DNA of 64,000 nt from Littorina saxatilis (lineage: Eukaryota; Mollusca; Gastropoda; Littorinimorpha; Littorinidae), in NCBI RefSeq assembly GCF_037325665.1, contig NC_090245.1:71458126-71522125 (forward strand), in the 5' to 3' direction. The notes below the pieces were generated by a model, which was not told where the DNA came from, searched no databases, and saw only the letters and a list, made by a program, of their open reading frames with translations. Every line of letters begins with the position of its first letter. Position 1 is the first letter of the stretch. This document shows positions 32,540 through 44,253 of the stretch, piece by piece. The position numbers and the translations under genes were made by a program.

Positions 32540-32985
32540 CAGTACATTTTTACATAAAACGCATATTTTTGGATTCGGAAAGTAATAAAGAATACACTTT
32601 TTAATTCTAATTTAAAAAAAAACTATTTTAAATTAGAAATTTAATGTTTAAGTTGTAAAGCTAAGATGCAATCCCTTAGTCCGGACCGGGTCAAGTGTGA
32701 TTAAAAAAATAAAGTCAATTAATTTGATTAAATAAAAACGATCGCCACAGTGTGATCTCAACTTTGGTTAATGGGCGAAGATGAAGCCATCAAAAGCATT
32801 TAAAAAACACCAAAACAAAACATAAAGAAAAACACACACAAACAGAGAAAATATTAAGTGTGAGGACATTGTCTGGAAGAATTCACATGTTGAGATTCAT
32901 AAATATCTGTTCCGTAGTTTTCTGAGAATCGCTTTGCACAGACAGACATTCAGACAGACACCTCCCTCTCAATTGCCATTCCACT
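32540..32985 (+). repeat. ancient relative of the 860-bp repeat
   Basis: Recognisable in order: ATATTTTTGGATTCGG, GCTAAGATGCAATCCC with AGTCCGGACC, an AATTTGATT block, TGTGATCTCAAC, GAAGCCATCAAAAGCATTTA (the TGACGTCATC block decayed), CATAAATATCTGTTCCGTAG, GAATCGCTTTGCACAGACA and CTCCCTCTC. Divergence is heavy, far above that between the other copies. Confidence 0.65.
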
Positions 32986-34847
32986 GGAATACATTGCGTC
33001 AGAGCTTGACCTTGAGCTTGTAAAAAAAAGAGAACAAATCACCCGACAGTAGACATAACTTTGTCAACGAATTTTGTGTCTGTCTTTCTCGGATGGCACC
33101 CTATCCTCGCCTTTCTATTACTGTTATTTATTGCTGAATTAATTTTGTAACCGACAGCCGTTACAATCTGCAAATCAATTTAATAAAACAAATCAAAAAC
33201 CGTAACTCACACTTTGAGCAGATGCAGCAAGGCTTTTGATTTTGGGAATTTGTCCCAGTGGAAAGATGCTCTTATTCCATGTAAAAACGTGGAAAGGTTT
33301 TGGTTGGTTTACACGATCGTCAATACATATGGTACCGGTAAGGACGGAACCTTCAAGTTAGAGGACAAGCCTGCAATTTTTATGCAGTTGAGACTGTGCC
33401 AAAAGGTGACGTTTTCATGTCAGTATGTCCCAAATGACATCACCAGTACATTTTTCATTCTATCTAATCTGTTTTCGTTCTATTTTTTCTAATAACATGC
33501 GTTAACAATTGATTGCCAACTGGAATGGAAGAGCACAAAAAGTGTAACTGGATATGTAGTTTCTCTAGAGGGAAAAACATCTTCCACTTTCATGTCAGTG
33601 TGTCCCATGCAACATACATTTGCCAAACAGCTATGTGCAAGTAGATTATTTGTTAGTGGTATAGAAAATACTGATCAACAATTAAAGTCAGTTTTCACAT
33701 TCATTTTCTACCTATTTCTTATTTGTTTATTCTGTTGGCAATGGTGAAATGTCAGCAATCGTGTGTCATTCGGGACAGTAGACATGACACCTGACCTTTT
33801 GGCACAGTCTCAGTTATGAAAACTCTGTTACTGTGACCAATCTAACATGCACAATAGGGACGAACTTCCTTCCTTCAACTCCAGATTATGGTCGTAGTGA
33901 CGATACCGGCACTTTAGTAAAAGCTAGATCATGGACGAAGTCACCCTTCTATAACTTACATTATGGCGAGTCGAACTTTCTAAAACTGTACAGCATGGAT
34001 GTCTGAAGTTTAACCTAATAGAAGTATTCGCCCCTTTACATTTACATTTACATCACCCTTTTAACTTATATATTAGCGAAGGAGTTCCCTATTTTAAATC
34101 CACATTATGAACGAAGTCACTGTTTTACAATCTTCTCTCAGCAGTTATAGTCAAGGTAAGACAAGAACAGCATATCAAGCTGCGCCTTATCGGTTTAGCG
34201 ACCAAACCACAACATTAGTAGCCCGAACTGTGCTCTAGAAATAGTTCTATTGCCGAGTTTGACTAAACCCATTGGGATTCGTGATAATCGAATGAGAGCT
34301 ATCGATAACAGTTTGCGAACACGAACATCACAACACACGGACATTGCATAGCTATTCCAAGCAAGCCAGCTGTGTAGACTTTAGGAGACACACCGTCCCA
34401 CAAATTACTACAAAGATGGGGCGATTTGGGGTATCAGGCCGGCCACACACCTTTACCTCGACGGCTCAATAGTAAAATGCCACATTGACCAGTGGTCACA
34501 GCCGATAAAAAGTACTCCACAGTTGTAGAAATGCCTGTGATTGTTGCCAATAAAAGTGATATCAGGGCGGGGTGTGTTCTCACCTGCGGGCGATGAAATC
34601 CGAGTTTGTCCTGTTATCGTCTGTCCAGAGACAGTGTCCACAAGACGTAATTTCTTCCAGCTACCAGAAAGCTCACCGTCTTTACACTTCCAGGTACCAG
34701 TGAGCTGTAAAGTCTCAGAATCCTAGCTTCAAAACAACGCCTCAGGGGTAATCTAACATCACGAAATTTCTATTAGCTACCTCTATCTGGTCAGTGTCGC
34801 TTACCTGTAAATACCTCTACCTTACCAGAAATATGCTAATATTTGCA
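32986..34847. other. unique non-coding DNA with an inverted repeat
   Basis: No gene supported. Segments 33388-33445 and 33755-33823 are imperfect inverted repeats sharing GAGACTGTGCCAAAAGGT and TGTCCCAAATGACA-type blocks, with a third partial block near 33585. The 92-codon frame at 33214-33492 overlaps this and has no recognised domain. Confidence 0.45.
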
Positions 34848-34873
34848 ACTTCTTCTTCTTCTTCTGCGTTCGA
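34848..34873 (-). mobile_element. tail-only SINE insertion with target-site duplication
   Basis: 26 bp consisting of the (GAA)n tail and a few bases (AACGCAGAAG on the - strand) of the SINE family at 22282, flanked by TGCTAATATTTGCA (34834-34847) and TGTTAATATTTGCA (34874-34887), one mismatch in 14. Confidence 0.75.
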
Positions 34874-34887
34874 TGTTAATATTTGCA

Positions 34888-35019
34888 GCTAAAACTCCTT
34901 GTTTAATCCTAACTTGTAAACAACGAATCCAGTCTTTCTTCTCTTATCCTAGCTTGGAACACGGTCTTTATATTGAATTTTGTTCACTAAAGCACATATT
35001 CTGCCTCGCATTCTTCACG
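34888..35019. other. unique non-coding DNA
   Basis: Nothing recognised. Confidence 0.4.
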
Positions 35020-35480
35020 TCCCAGCCTATGACGAGACACTTACAAACACGCTTGAGTTCCACCCACAACCAAAAGACGAAGAGGGCTATAGAACAATGT
35101 TTATAAATGGGATTAAAATGTCGACTCGATCGTTGGCTCTTGCTCTGCGTCCACAGCATATGCCAGGGTGCAAAACACTTGAAAAAGTGAGTGTGTTCGT
35201 TTTTCCAAGTCTCAGAAGAAAGTCCATAACATGGAGTGAAAATATCAACCAGATCGGAGTCTTTTTACTCCGAGTCTCGGCCAGAGCACAGCGTACGCCA
35301 AGGTGCAAAACACCGTGTTCCACCCACTGAATAAGAAACTGAGTGTTCGTTTATCCAAGCTTCAACAGAAAGTCCATGGAGTGAAAATATCAACAAGATA
35401 TGAGGCTTTTCCCCCCGAGTCTCTGCCAGGGTGCAAAACACTGAGTTGCACCCACCAGCAGAAAACGGAGAATGTTCTTT
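35020..35480. repeat. degenerate tandem repeat, ~3 units
   Basis: Units share TGCCAGGGTGCAAAACAC, GTTCCACCCAC, GTGTTCGTTT(A/T)TCCAAG, AGAAAGTCCAT, GAGTGAAAATATCAAC and GAGTCTC blocks. Best copies begin about 35161, 35298 and 35426; an older unit precedes them. Frames on both strands are spurious. Confidence 0.75.
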
Positions 35481-36452
35481 ACGTGGTGACAGGAGCAAGG
35501 CGTCGTGCGACACTGATCACACACTTTCCTCACCAAGTCAAAAGTACCGTTAGAGAGGCGCGACTTGAACAGCGGCAGGCAAGAATTGGGTATCGGGTAA
35601 CGTTAGCCCTGTTGCCGGGTGGCGCTCATCGGGTACCGCCAGGCGGGTAGCGGTTTTAGGAGCAAACAGTGGCTCCCAAATCGCGCCTCCACCCCCTTAA
35701 CGCCCCTCGTGTCTGTGCATGTAATTGTTGTCTGCGAGCATGTACGTAGTCCATCTACACTCTGTCTATTGCTTTATAAGCTTTCTATTTCCACGCAGTC
35801 TTTAGGTTACAAATTTGAAGTATTGCATTCTAAGAAACGATGAACATTCTTTGGAGAGAAAAAAAGACTCAAAAATTTGACTACATAGAAACATACAAAA
35901 TGGAATATTGAAGACGAAGAAATCTAAATGAACATTCTGTTTCACAATGCTCATGCCTGTCTATCTCTTCCTCAAACCACTAACTGTATTTTAAAGTAAA
36001 TCGATATGAATTAAACATAAAAAGAAACAAACACTCAAAAACACATTCATAAACGCACGTTCGTGAAGGGTCTACAAAAGAAACATGATTGACGCATTTC
36101 GTAAATGTATTCAACACGTTCGGCCAATTAACAAGCAGATTGTTAATACCGTCTCCACCTCCCGTTCCCTAATTGAAAAGAAATTGCAGTATGAAAAGGT
36201 GCAACACGAGGAGAAATCGAGAAAGAAAGAGCAACATACACCAAGAATTCGATATGATCGATAGTATCGTAATCAACGACGCATTCAAAAACGGCGCCGC
36301 GAAAATGGAGTACCCGTGTTAACAAACACGCTAGAGGCAAACTCAACTACCAAAAATGAATCAAAACATTTTTCGGTTCTCGTTCAAAAACTCTCTCTCT
36401 CTCTCTGCTTATGCTATTACCCCCGTTAATAAAAAAATGTTTTAATGTTTTT

Positions 36453-36548
<96 letters not shown>

Positions 36549-38084
36549 AATCATTTTGTTGTATCCCACAACTTAAATCACAAACGCATCTTAAAATTGC
36601 ACTCTCTCGCACAGAACTGCTAAAGTAATCAAGGTTGACTGTAAAAGGCAGGTGTCCCAACATTATTTAGCAAAACATCCCCCCCCCCCCCACCACCACC
36701 TTTCCTCTGTTCTCAACGTCGTTGATAAAGACGTTCTGGTTCCAGATATCACAACAAAGTGGAGTTTAAAATCAAGACATGAACCTAAACGTTGCCTTTT
36801 TACGTCAGCTAACAGTTTGTGCGTTTGTGACAAGTGATATTAATCCACGACCTTGAGACAAATGTAACTTCGCTCTGCTAGTCACAAACATATACGTGCT
36901 TTGCGCATTTTCCACTGATGAACAAATGCAATGTTCAGGCTCACGCTTTAAGTTTGAACCTCTTCCCCCTTAAAAAAAACCACAACTACAGTACCTCTGG
37001 CACTGTCCAAGCACCAGTTTGGGCCTACAGACAGCAGTGTATAAAAGGGATTAAGTGGGATTAGGGGGACAAAACCAGGAGGATTAACATAACAACTTTA
37101 AACGGCTTTGCGCGGAACGGGCGGACGCCCAAACACAGAGAACGGCTTTGGGGGCCACGGGTAATAGGCTGAAGCCGGTACCAAGCCTTTCTCCTCCGGG
37201 ATTTGTGGGGGACTACAACCAAAAGACGCGGCCTTCATAAAACCCGCTGGGTCGCTCACTGATCACCCGGGCTCAAAGGCTGGAGGTGTCCTCATAAGTC
37301 ATGTCTCCGGCGTAAAAGCTAATGGAAGAAAAAGTGACAATTGAAAGAAAAAAAGTGACAGATCGTCTCACAAAAAAGACTAGTTTTCTATAGAACTCTC
37401 GCTGTTCTATGCTATTTTCTTTGGTATTAATCCATAGAAATGCTCCTGTCCTCTTCATGTAAGAACCGTAAAAAAAGAGCCCCTGCTACAAAATACATAA
37501 CCCTTACTGACCCAGCTCAAGTCAAAATGCTAGTCACTGCATAAAAACGCAGATCAATCACGCATCATTGCATTTTCCCGGGATTACCAATGCAATGTGC
37601 CGTTCAATGACACCACATTGCTTGGAACACGTTTACATGGCATTCTTTTGCTTATTAATTCACACACACTGTGACATTTCACTTTCATCGGTGGTTTGAT
37701 TTCAAAACTAAATATAAACATAACAAAAGAGTATTGCAAACATGTTCGTACCACAACTGAAACATTCATCCCCGTGTTATTTTAATCAAACTGTTTTTTC
37801 CCCTTGTACGTGCGCGCGATAGCTGTCGCGGTGTATGAGTGCGACTACACGTGCCTTGGCGTGTGTGTGCGAGTGTGCGAGGGCTGTATTTTGTATATTG
37901 ATTATTTGATACATGTATAAATGTGTCTCCAGGAATATGTTTTGTTTTAATCTTGTGTCGATACTATTTAGTTCTGCCTCGTTATTAGCCATTGAGTATA
38001 ACTGTTTTATCATCATTGCTTTGTTGTTGTTCTTTGGCCGTTTACGTTGAATGACTTGTTATACATTGACATTGATAGTTTTAT
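35481..38084. other. non-coding stretch with a long CT repeat
   Basis: No gene supported. A ~90-bp CT run lies at 36457-36547. At 37038-37090 a TATAAAAG is followed within 50 bp by three GGATTA motifs, a promoter- or enhancer-like arrangement without any coding frame downstream. Confidence 0.4.
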
Positions 38085-38109
38085 TCTTCTTCTTCTTCGT
38101 CGTTCGCTA
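38085..38109 (-). mobile_element. second tail-only SINE insertion
   Basis: 25 bp of (GAA)n tail plus a few adjacent bases, flanked by the exact 11-bp duplication GATAGTTTTAT (38074-38084 and 38110-38120). Confidence 0.75.
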
Positions 38110-38259
38110 GATAGTTTTATCATAAGAACCTTTTCTAATTCCTATTAACTCGATGTTCTTTAACTATATTTATACATAAATGCATATTGTAAAGCAGTAT
38201 GCATTGTTAGAGGATTTTTTAGTAGCAGTGTTTAAATGTCGAAGCTGCTTTTCCCAGTT

Positions 38260-38395
38260 TTACCAAAGAGACCGACTGTATGTTGTGTTATTGTATTTGT
38301 CAGACTTGATTGTACCAAGTCCCTACACATGTTGTAATGCGCTTAGAGCCAAATATTTTTGTTTTTTGTAAGGGATAGGCGCAATATAAATACAC

Positions 38396-38470
<75 letters not shown>

Positions 38471-38485
38471 ATTATTATTATTAAA
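38260..38485 (+). mobile_element. SINE/LINE 3' tail with (ATT)n
   Basis: Contains GTAATGCGCTTAGAGC and GGCGCAATATAAATACA immediately followed by about 85 bp of ATT repeats. The GCGC...ATATAAAT arrangement is the same type of tail as in the SINE at 2265-2790, suggesting a shared LINE-derived 3' end. Confidence 0.65.
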
Positions 38486-39673
38486 CTTTCAATGCCATTT
38501 AAGGCACTTCACTTGGCTCTCACCAACACTTTTCGGATCAAAGATTTCTTTTACAGGGGTCACATGACCGCAGCTCAAATACGAAGGGTACCCCCGAAAG
38601 CGCCCTGACAAAAACGTAAAAAAACAATTAAAAAATCGACGAAAATTCAGGATAGGCACAACTTGACAACTTTTACACACGAGGGGAGAGACAAATCAGC
38701 TATTCACCAAGAACGAACAGTTGTATTGTTGGGTTTCCTTGCGCATTTCTTGTGTTATGCCATTTTGATGCAGAAGCAGGTGTCGATCGCACGAGCAGTC
38801 GAAAACGGTTGTTTTTTTGCCGTTAATATTGAAACCAGGGAAAACATGAAAAAAGCGCTGTATTTCAGCAGTGACCCGTCGACTTGGTTTTAAACGTTAA
38901 GGGTCTTATGCCTACGTACTTCAGGTAACATTTTGGATCGTTTCAATTAATTGTGCAGATCTTCCGGAAATAGATTAAAATCCGTCATAAATTTGTGGAT
39001 GTACATATCCAAAAATGTCATGACTTCATATGCATACAGACAAATGATTGATAAAAATAATACCATTTTTCATTTGAGTATAACCAATGTTTGTTTCATA
39101 TGGCATGAAAGAAAGTCCTAGATCACACAGGCAACCTGATCTTTTAAACCCTAACTGTTATAAACGAGCTCTGACCGGCGAATGAACTTATGATAGAATT
39201 GCGCGTGGAATGCACAAGGTAGTTGCTTAGCATCTGCGTACACACAATGAAATTAGAGACGATCATTGCTCATCTTTTATACAAACTTGTTTTCAGGCGC
39301 CACGCAGACGTAAAACGACACCACATAGTTAACCCAAAATAACACACCAGAAGGCCTCATAAAAACTGTTGGCATGTTAAAAAGAAGCATCCAGTCTTTG
39401 TGACCGCAGAATGACTCTTCGAACGGCAATTCTCCCCCACCAGACACCTTCACTGCCCCCATGAGGACACTGAAAAAGGCATTGATTTCCCCTCGTAAGC
39501 AAACGTCTGTTGCCAGACATCACATCACGACAGAGTGATCTTTTTCAAGTGTCGTCTTTAGACCCTTTACGTGAAAATAATCACTGTAATTTTACCTACT
39601 CCCAGCAGGCCACTGTCAGAGTTAATGGCTCATGGGACCTAATGAGGCGAAAGCTACCCCCCCTCTCTCTCTT

Positions 39674-39724
<51 letters not shown>

Positions 39725-39781
39725 ATCTATCTGTCTCTCACTCTGCCCCTGTTTGTCACTCTCTCTTAGTCTTACTGTATC

Positions 39782-39861
<80 letters not shown>

Positions 39862-40154
39862 TGTCTCTCCCTGACCCCCTCATGGGACTAATGAGGCAAA
39901 AGCTGCACCTCTCTCTCTCCCTCTCTCTTTCACACACGCACACACATTCACCCACCACCGAAAGACAGCACACAGAGACATTGAGATATGTCACACAGCA
40001 GGTTGGCAATTGATCAGTCATTTAAACTGATGAACATAACATATTTTAAAAGCAATTCCATCAGAGTGAAGTCTTCTCGACACCCGATATAATGAAAGTC
40101 GTTCGTTTATTCCAATGCGTTTTGAGCCTGTCAGATGCCACGAGACTGGTTTTT
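38486..40154. other. non-coding stretch with CT repeats
   Basis: No gene supported. Long CT runs at 39665-39718 and 39787-39860 create Ser/Leu and Arg/Glu frames in all phases. A 30-40-bp segment containing CTCATGGGAC and TAATGAGGC(A/G)AAAGCT occurs twice, flanking the CT array (about 39626 and 39880). Confidence 0.55.
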
Positions 40155-40222
40155 ACATTTAGTCAAGTTTTGACTAAATGTTTTAACGTAGAGGGGGGAA
40201 TCGAGACGAGGGTCGTGGTGTA

Positions 40223-40253
<31 letters not shown>

Positions 40254-41036
40254 CTGTGTGTGTGTGTGTGTGTGTAGAGCGATTCAGACTAAACTACTGG
40301 ACCGATCTTTATGAAATTTGACATGAGAGTTCCTGGGTATGAAATCCCCGAAAGTTTTTTTCATTTTTTTGATAAATGTCTTTGATGACGTCATATCCGG
40401 CTTTTCGTGAAAGTTGAGGCGGCACTGTCACGCCCTCATTTTTCAACCAAATTGGTTGAAATTTTGGTCAAGTAATCTTCGACAAAGCCCGGACTTCGAT
40501 ATTGCATTTCAGCTTGGTGGCTTAAACATTAATGAGTGACTTTGGTCATTAAAAATCTGAAAATTGTAAAAAAAAAATAAAAATTTCTAAAACGATCCAA
40601 ATTTACGTTCATCTTATTCTCCATCATTTTCTGATTCCAAAAACATATAAATATATTATATTTGGATTAAAAACAAGCTCTGAAAATTAAATATATAAAA
40701 AGTATTATCAAAATTAAATTGTCGAAATCAATTTAAAAACACTTTTATCTTATTTCTTGTCTGTTCCTGATTCCAAAAACATATAGATATGATATGTTTG
40801 GATTAAAAACACGCGCAGAATGTTAAAACAAAGAGAGGTACAGAAAAGTGTGCTATTCTTCTTAGCGCAACTGCTACCCCGCTCTTCTTGTCAATTTCAC
40901 TGCCTTTGCCATGAGCGGTGGACTGACGATGCTACGAGTATACGGTCTTGCTGAAAAATGGCATTGCGTTCAGTTTCCTTCTGTGAGTTCGACAGCTACT
41001 TGACTAAATGTTGTATTTTCGCCTTACGCGACTTGT
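40155..41036 (-). mobile_element. 860-bp repeat, tandem copy 1
   Basis: On the + strand starts ACATTTAGTCAAG then a palindromic GACTAAATG, and ends CGCCTTACGCGACTTGT. Joined head-to-tail to the next copy. Confidence 0.9.
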
Positions 41037-41926
41037 TATATTTAGTCAAGTTTTGACTAAATATTTTAACATCGAGGGGGAATCGAAACGAGGGTCGTGG
41101 TGTATGTGCGTGTGTGTGTGTGTGTCTGTGTGTCTGTGTGTCTGTGTGTGTGTGTGTGTGTGTAGAGCGATTCAGACTAAACTACTGGACCGATCTTTAT
41201 GAAATTTGACATGAGAGTTCCTGGGTATGAAATCCCCGAACGCTTTTTTCATTTTTTTGATAAATGTCTTTGATGACGTCATATCCGGCTTTTCGTGAAA
41301 GTTGAGGCGGCACTGTCACGCCCTCATTTTTCAACCAAATTGGTTGAAATTTTGGTCAAGTAATCTTCGACGAAGCCCGGACTTCGGTATTGCATTTCAG
41401 CTTGGTGGCTTAAAAATTAATTAATGACTTTGGTCATTAAAAATCTGAAAATTGTAAAAAAAAATAAAAATTTATAAAACGATCCAAATCTACGTTTATC
41501 TTATTCTCCATCATTTGCTGATTCCAAAAACATATAAATATGTTATATTCGGATTAAAAACAAGCTCTGAAAATTAAATATATAAAAATTATTATCAAAT
41601 TTTTTTTTCGAAATCAATTTAAAAACACTTTCATCTTATTCCTTGTTGGTTCCTGATTCCAAAAACATATAGATATGATATGTTTGGATTAAAAACACGC
41701 TCAGAAAGTTAAAACGAAGAGAGGTACAGAAAAGCGTGCTATCCTTCTCAGCGCAACGAATACCCCGCTCTTCTTGTCAATTCCACGGGCACTGCCTTTG
41801 CCACGGGCGGTGGAGTGACGATGCTACGAGTATACGGTCTTGCTGCGTTGCGTTGCGTTCAGTTTCATTCTGTGAGTTCGACAGCTACTTGACTAAATAT
41901 TGTATTTTCGCATTACGCGACTTGTT
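41037..41926 (-). mobile_element. 860-bp repeat, tandem copy 2
   Basis: About 890 bp, the same boundaries as copy 1; internal differences are mainly in poly-A lengths and scattered substitutions. Confidence 0.9.
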
Positions 41927-42764
41927 ACATTTAGTCAAGTTTTGACTAAATGTTTTAACGTAGAGGGGGGAATCGAGACGAGGGTCGTGGTGTTTGTGCG
42001 TGTGTGTGTGTGTGTGTCTGTCTGTGTGTGTGTGTAGAGCGATTCAGACTAAACTACTGGACCGATCTTTATGAAATTTGACATGAGAGTTCCTGGGTAT
42101 GATATCCCCATACGTTTTTTTCATTTTTTTGATAAATGTCTTTGATGACGTCATATCCGGCTTTTCGTGAAAGTTGAGGCGGCACTGTCACGCCCTCATT
42201 TTTCAACCAAATTGGTTGAAATTTTGGTCAAGTAATGTTCGACGAAGCCCGGACATCGGTATTGCATTTCAGCTTGGTGGCTTAAAAATTAATTAATGAC
42301 TTTGGTCATTAAAAATCTGAAAACGATCCAAATTTACATTCATCTTATTCTCCATCATTTGCTGATTCCAAAAACATATAAATATGTTATATTTGGATTA
42401 AAAACACGCTCTGAAAATTAAATATATAAAAATTAATATGAAAATTAAATTTTCGAAATCAATTTAAAAACACTTTCATCTTATTCCTTGTCGGTTCCTG
42501 ATTCCAAAAACATATAGATATGATATGTTTGGATTAAAAACACGCTCAGAAAGTTAAAACAAAGAGAGGTACAGAAAAGCGTGCTATCCTTCTGAGCGCA
42601 ACTGCTACCCCGCTCTTCTTGTCAATTTCACTGTCTTTGCCGTGAGCGGGTGACTGACGATGCTACGAGTATGCGGTCTTGCTGCGTTGCATTGCGTTCA
42701 GTTTCATTCTGTGAGTTCGACAGCTACTTGACTAAATGTTGTATTTTCGCCTTACGCGACTTGT
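41927..42764 (-). mobile_element. 860-bp repeat, tandem copy 3
   Basis: About 838 bp; lacks ~30 bp after AAAAATCTGAAAA present in copies 1 and 2. Ends CGCCTTACGCGACTTGT. Confidence 0.9.
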
Positions 42765-42811
42765 GTATCTGTTGCTGTCTATATTTAGAGTGCTTCCTTC
42801 CTTTTGTTATT

Positions 42812-43574
42812 ACATTTAGTCAAGTTTTGACTAAATGTTTTAACGTAGAGGGGGAATCGAGATCTGTGTGTCTGTCTGTGCGTGTGTGTGTGTAGAGCGA
42901 TTCAGACTAAACTACCAGACCGATCTTTCTGAAATTTGACATGAGAGTTCCTGAGAATGATATCCCCGGACGTTTTTTTCTTTTTTTCGATAAATGTCTT
43001 TGATGACGTCATATCCGGCTTTTTGTAAAAGTTAAGGCGGCACTGTCACACCCTCATTTTTCAATCAAATTGCTTGAAATTTTGGCCAAGCAATCTTCGA
43101 CGAAGGCCGGACTTCGGTATTGCATTTCAGCTTGGTGGCTTAAAAATTAATTAATGACTTTGGTCATTAAAAATCTGAAAATTGTAAAAAACAAAAAAAA
43201 GTTTTATAAAACGATCCAAATTTACGTTTATCTTATTCTTCATCATTTCCTAATTCCAAAAACATATAAATATGTTATATTTGGATTAAAAACAAGCTCT
43301 GAAAATTAAAAATATAAAAATTATGATCAAAATTAAAATGTTCGAAATCAATTTAAAAACACTTTCATCTTATTCCTTGTCGGTTCCTGATTCCAAAAAC
43401 ATATAGATATGATATGTTTGGATTAAAAACACGCTCAGAAAGTTAAAACGAAGAGAGGTACAGTAAAGCGTGCTATGAAGCACAGCGCAACCGCAACCGC
43501 GCCAAACAGGCTCGTCACTTTCACTGCCTTTTGCACTGGCGGCGGACTACGTTCAGTTTCATTCTGTGAGTTCC
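42812..43574 (-). mobile_element. 860-bp repeat, fourth copy, end-truncated
   Basis: Separated from copy 3 by ~47 bp. Sequence after 43440 follows the subfamily seen at 28050 and 59380, not that of the tandem copies. The final CGACTTGT end is absent. So it is an independent insertion next to the array. Confidence 0.85.
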
Positions 43575-44253
43575 AAACAATAGCGCTTGACAAGGACATC
43601 GTCACGACGTTCGCCACTGATAGCCAATCAGTCTTAACTCCCGACATATTGTAACACCTACTCAAACCCGGTCCGGCCAATTGCACTTTTCATTCCGTTG
43701 TGCCGTTGAAACATTTATGGGTGATTCTTCTACCTGCGCCCATCTGGGCAATAAAGACAGACAATGCAATAGGGGTAACATCTGCAAATGTCGCCCCACT
43801 GTCACTCAACTGCAATTGAACTACGCTGGGAACATTTGTACTCCTGAACCTGGCCTTTATTTTCCAAGGAACACTTGATTTAGAAGTAAAACTGGCGAAG
43901 GTCGAGGAGCATTCAGAGCTTTTGAGCCTTACAAAGATGATGAAATTAATGTTGTTTTACGCCCTCACGGTAAACACCATTACGGACATGATCCTTTCAG
44001 CCTTACGAATCGGTCTTCCGATTCTTTCATATTCCCGGAGAGGGCCGCTCGAGACGGGCTCACCAGTCAGACAATGAGAAACAATCGGAAGCTTATTGGT
44101 ATTCCCATATTACTTCTTTTCTCTTATCTCTGTGCCCCAATACTGAAGATAATCACATACCTGCTTCCTTTACCCCCCCCCCCCCCCCCTCTTCTCTCAC
44201 CCAAACCTATAATTATGTAACCCTTCTGGTTTTAGCCTATGTCTGATTTGTTC
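43575..44253. other. unique non-coding DNA
   Basis: Nothing recognised; a poly-C tract lies at about 44173-44190. Confidence 0.45.

Noticed and set aside
39510-40021. Ser/Leu-rich (+) and Arg/Glu-rich (-) proteins
   Set aside because: Products of CT microsatellite translation in both strands.
40155-42764. LTR element (direct repeats at both ends)
   Set aside because: The units abut with no internal region, no primer-binding site or polypurine tract, and occur singly elsewhere; a tandem non-autonomous repeat fits better.
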